Of a DNA stretch of 64,000 bases, positions 62,197 through 64,000 are shown piece after piece. The notes under the pieces are model-generated. The model made no database searches. It saw nothing but the letters and a program-made list of their open reading frames with translations, and was not told the origin of the DNA. Location: positions 185,500-249,499 of the forward strand of contig JAIELX010000044.1 in assembly GCA_019752635.1 (NCBI GenBank). Reading direction: 5' to 3'. This stretch comes from Candidatus Obscuribacterales bacterium. Its GTDB lineage: Bacteria > Cyanobacteriota > Vampirovibrionia > Obscuribacterales > Obscuribacteraceae. A program made the translations under genes and the position numbers. Position 1 is the first letter of the stretch. The number at the start of each line of letters is the position of its first letter.

Positions 62197-62739
62197 GTGA
62201 CAATGAAAACAAGCGGAATCACTATAGCCAGTGCGACAACCGAAGATCGCCCCGCCATCGCGGAGCTGACACGTCGAAGTTACTCTCACTACGGTCTGGA
62301 CTCCGATCCTGATTGGTGGAAGCGCTATGAGCAGTTAACCCGAGACACATTGCTGTTTGAAGAGAAAGCAGAGCGCATAGTTGCCCTTCAGGGTAACGAA
62401 CTAGTCGGATCCGTGCTGCTTTGTCCTCCTTACGAATGGGAGTTGGATGGCAAAACAATTAGCAATCCGTATCCCGAAATGCGCCTGCTGGCTGTTAGTG
62501 CAGCGTTTCGAGACCGGGGAATTGGTGGGGCGCTGATTGCTGATTGCGAGCGTCGCACTGCAAATGGTGGCTTTGATTCGATTACTCTGCACACTACCAG
62601 TTTAATGCAGACGGCAAAGGCCATGTACGAAAGGCGAGACTACAGGAGATACCCTCGAATTGATTTTCAGCCGATCCCTGGATTCATTGTGTGGGGATAC
62701 CGCAAAGAGTTTGTTCCAACTGTGGAGTGCCAATCGTGA
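62197..62739 (+). CDS. GNAT-family N-acetyltransferase
   Basis: A 180-residue enzyme from the GTG at 62197, six bases after GAGGGT; an ATG two codons later is an equal candidate. The GNAT fold is visible: the N-terminal ITIASATTEDRPAIAELTRR helix, the strand EMRLLAVSAAFRDRGIGGAL with the acetyl-CoA loop RDRGIGG, and the helix-turn QTAKAMYERRDYRRY. It transfers an acetyl group from acetyl-CoA to an unknown acceptor. It is divergent from the HxlR gene with two operator boxes between, so it is probably controlled by it. Its TGA overlaps the start of the next gene. Confidence 0.93.
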   Translation: MTMKTSGITIASATTEDRPAIAELTRRSYSHYGLDSDPDWWKRYEQLTRDTLLFEEKAERIVALQGNELVGSVLLCPPYEWELDGKTISNPYPEMRLLAVSAAFRDRGIGGALIADCERRTANGGFDSITLHTTSLMQTAKAMYERRDYRRYPRIDFQPIPGFIVWGYRKEFVPTVECQS

Positions 62740-63338
62740 TCCAACAATCCTCGCTAGATGAACCGAAGCTTGCAGCGCCGGGGGCCGGTCTACCTTTGTT
62801 AGAATGGGCCGTAGCTAAGTTCATCTTGTTTCCAAGGCTCTTCCGCACAACGCCGAAGTCAAAAGCCCTAGAGCTTTTTACCATCGAGTCTGAAAAGATT
62901 CTGGGCTTGGCGAAAGAACTTAGCCCGTCTCAGCTATCGAAGAGGTGTCTGGTGCCAAGGCTGCCGGGCCTTGAAGACAGTTCTCGCTATTGGAGCGTAG
63001 CAATGGCGATGGAGCACCTCATAATTGTTGGCGATAGAATGCGACGAATAGTTGTTGACCTTTCTGCCGGTGGTACTAGTCTGCCGAATACTTCCGTGGC
63101 CGAAGTGAAACCTTCTCCGGATGTTGACACAGGCACCATTGTGCAACGATTTCAAAGAATGACGGATGATTTTGTCGCCGATACTGCCGGCGCAGATGTG
63201 CACGCATTCCGTAACGCGAAGTATGCGCACCCATGGTTCGGACCGCTAAACGCGCATCAGTGGCTGATTTTTGCTGCACCACATCAGCGCATCCATCGCA
63301 AGCAGATCGAGGAGATATTGAAGCGCTCAGCGCCCTAA
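62736..63338 (+). CDS. DinB/DUF1569-like protein
   Basis: A 200-residue protein from a GTG that overlaps the preceding stop (GTGA), with GGAG upstream. The helical bundle includes MAMEHLIIVGDRMRRIVVDL, ARGL-like HPWFGPLNAHQWLIF and APHQRIHRKQIEEIL. The three spaced His residues (EHL, NAHQW, HQRIH) fit the metal site of the DinB superfamily. Such proteins often act as thiol-dependent or metal-dependent transferases. It is co-transcribed with the GNAT gene and probably under HxlR control. The substrate is unknown. Confidence 0.8.
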   Translation: MIQQSSLDEPKLAAPGAGLPLLEWAVAKFILFPRLFRTTPKSKALELFTIESEKILGLAKELSPSQLSKRCLVPRLPGLEDSSRYWSVAMAMEHLIIVGDRMRRIVVDLSAGGTSLPNTSVAEVKPSPDVDTGTIVQRFQRMTDDFVADTAGADVHAFRNAKYAHPWFGPLNAHQWLIFAAPHQRIHRKQIEEILKRSAP

Positions 63339-63582
63339 TGAGATTTTTCCGGTCTGCGACATAAGCGAAATGCCGTTGTGATGGCTTTGATTAACAACTT
63401 GAATATCGCAATGCCCCCTAATACGCTTGGTTTGTTCGGAGACTTATTGGTCCGACAAATTCGTTTACCAGTGAGGCGATAGTTATCGTCCCTGTGTCGC
63501 GCAAGACCTGCCCTTGAGCATTGCGGAAAGCGATCAAAGCCTTTACCTGAGTTGTTAAGGCGTCAACATATGTTCGCTGCGA
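63339..63582. other. Relic-bearing gap before the HlyD gene
   Basis: No plus-strand gene is visible. The minus strand carries most of the TolC relic described separately. Confidence 0.45.
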
Positions 63583-63650
63583 TTGAATCAGCTCCAAGTT
63601 TGTTCCGTTGCCCAGATCCAGGCGCTTGTAAGCAAGGCCTTCGGTCGAAA
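63418..63650 (-). pseudogene. C-terminal relic of a TolC-family outer membrane efflux protein
   Basis: Minus strand, ending at the TAG at 63418. The readable 70 residues include EGLAYKRLDLGNGTNLELIQ, SQRTYVDALTTQVKALIAF and NAQGQVLRDTG, the typical final helices of TolC-type channels. The frame closes upstream at a stop near 63654, and the rest of the gene is absent. The relic lies antisense to the beginning of the HlyD-like frame. It is most likely what remains of an efflux operon after rearrangement. Confidence 0.75.
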
Positions 63651-64000
63651 GAAAGTTCTACTGATCGTGGCGGTCATTACTGCGGTTTCATTTGCAGCCG
63701 CATCCGTCTGGCTATGCCTATCTTCAACAGGCGCCACGGCTTTGAAGGTCCAGAACATCAGCAAGCCTGTGGTCACAGTCGAATTGATTAACCCGACAGT
63801 AGTTCGGCTCAGAAGTGACATCACGGTCACCGGTACTATTGCAGCGAGAGACTCATTAGAGGTCGGTTCCGAGGCCAGCGGCTTGCGAATCGAGCAAGTG
63901 TATGTGGAAGAAGGCGACACAGTCAGGCGCGGTCAAATGTTAGCTCGACTGAACACAAGCGTACTTGAAGCGACCCTGCATGAGGAAACCGCCTTGCTTC
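63583..64000 (+). CDS. HlyD/AcrA-type efflux adaptor (start of gene, partial)
   Basis: The frame is open to the right edge. A basic segment (KAFGRKKV) precedes a membrane helix (LIVAVITAVSFAAASVWLCL). The external part then reads VVRLRSDITVTGTIAARDSL, EVGSEASGLRIEQVYVEEGD and VRRGQMLARLNT, the lipoyl-like hairpin start of RND or ABC membrane fusion proteins. The start is uncertain: a TTG at 63583 and a GTG at 63667 are in frame, but neither has a good ribosome site, and the region before 63650 overlaps an antisense TolC relic. The 5' end may therefore be a recombination junction. Confidence 0.75.
   Translation, partial: MNQLQVCSVAQIQALVSKAFGRKKVLLIVAVITAVSFAAASVWLCLSSTGATALKVQNISKPVVTVELINPTVVRLRSDITVTGTIAARDSLEVGSEASGLRIEQVYVEEGDTVRRGQMLARLNTSVLEATLHEETALL

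Overview
The window is bacterial, of moderate GC, with dense genes on both strands, weak to moderate Shine-Dalgarno sites and frequent GTG/TTG starts. It has no rRNA, tRNA, CRISPR array or complete insertion sequence. Seven Hanks-type Ser/Thr protein kinase loci (five intact, two broken) carry C-terminal TPR-like, RDD or SAF-like parts. With secreted TPR proteins, a plant-like methionine S-methyltransferase and many uncharacterised secreted proteins, this resembles Obscuribacterales (Vampirovibrionia/Melainabacteria). That assignment is an inference from gene content; no marker gene is present to prove it.

Layout. 1-11 kb: end of a TPR gene, several hypothetical genes, a 2,023-residue alpha-2-macroglobulin with a CSEQ thioester motif, and a DUF6745 gene with a small partner. 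11-26 kb: four Ser/Thr kinases around a methyltransferase-aminotransferase fusion resembling plant methionine S-methyltransferase, a triple UPF0145 protein and a three-gene operon with a metallothionein-like Cys motif. 26-39 kb: a WGR-domain/APC-permease fusion, a Cys-cluster membrane protein, an SDR-DUF2867 protein, an FAD amine-oxidase-like enzyme, a LOV blue-light histidine kinase with an OmpR-type regulator, a Rieske oxygenase and a patatin. 38-43 kb: two paralogous 2OG-Fe(II) oxygenase-like proteins (one without metal ligands) and two glycosyltransferases. 43-47.4 kb: an island of decay with a broken protease-kinase chimera, an intact RDD kinase, a glycosyltransferase tail and a second broken kinase. 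47.7-50 kb: an iron-sulfur photolyase-related protein and an SDR. 50.5-60.8 kb: a HEAT-like protein, an OmpR regulator, hypothetical genes, and an overlapping operon of one TPR protein and two membrane sensor kinases, followed by a secreted Gly-rich protein. 61-64 kb: a decayed FAD oxidoreductase, an HxlR regulator divergent from a GNAT/DinB-like pair with paired palindromic operators, and an HlyD-family adaptor next to an antisense TolC relic.

The most striking system is the 54.7-59.3 kb operon. The first sensor kinase keeps a complete ATP-binding domain but has Arg where the phosphoacceptor His should be. The second keeps the His box but has lost the N box and both glycine boxes. The two defects are complementary and the genes overlap by four bases, which suggests an obligate heteromeric histidine kinase. 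A second theme is light: a LOV kinase with its regulator, a photolyase-like protein, a Rieske oxygenase and FAD/SDR enzymes all lie within 20 kb.
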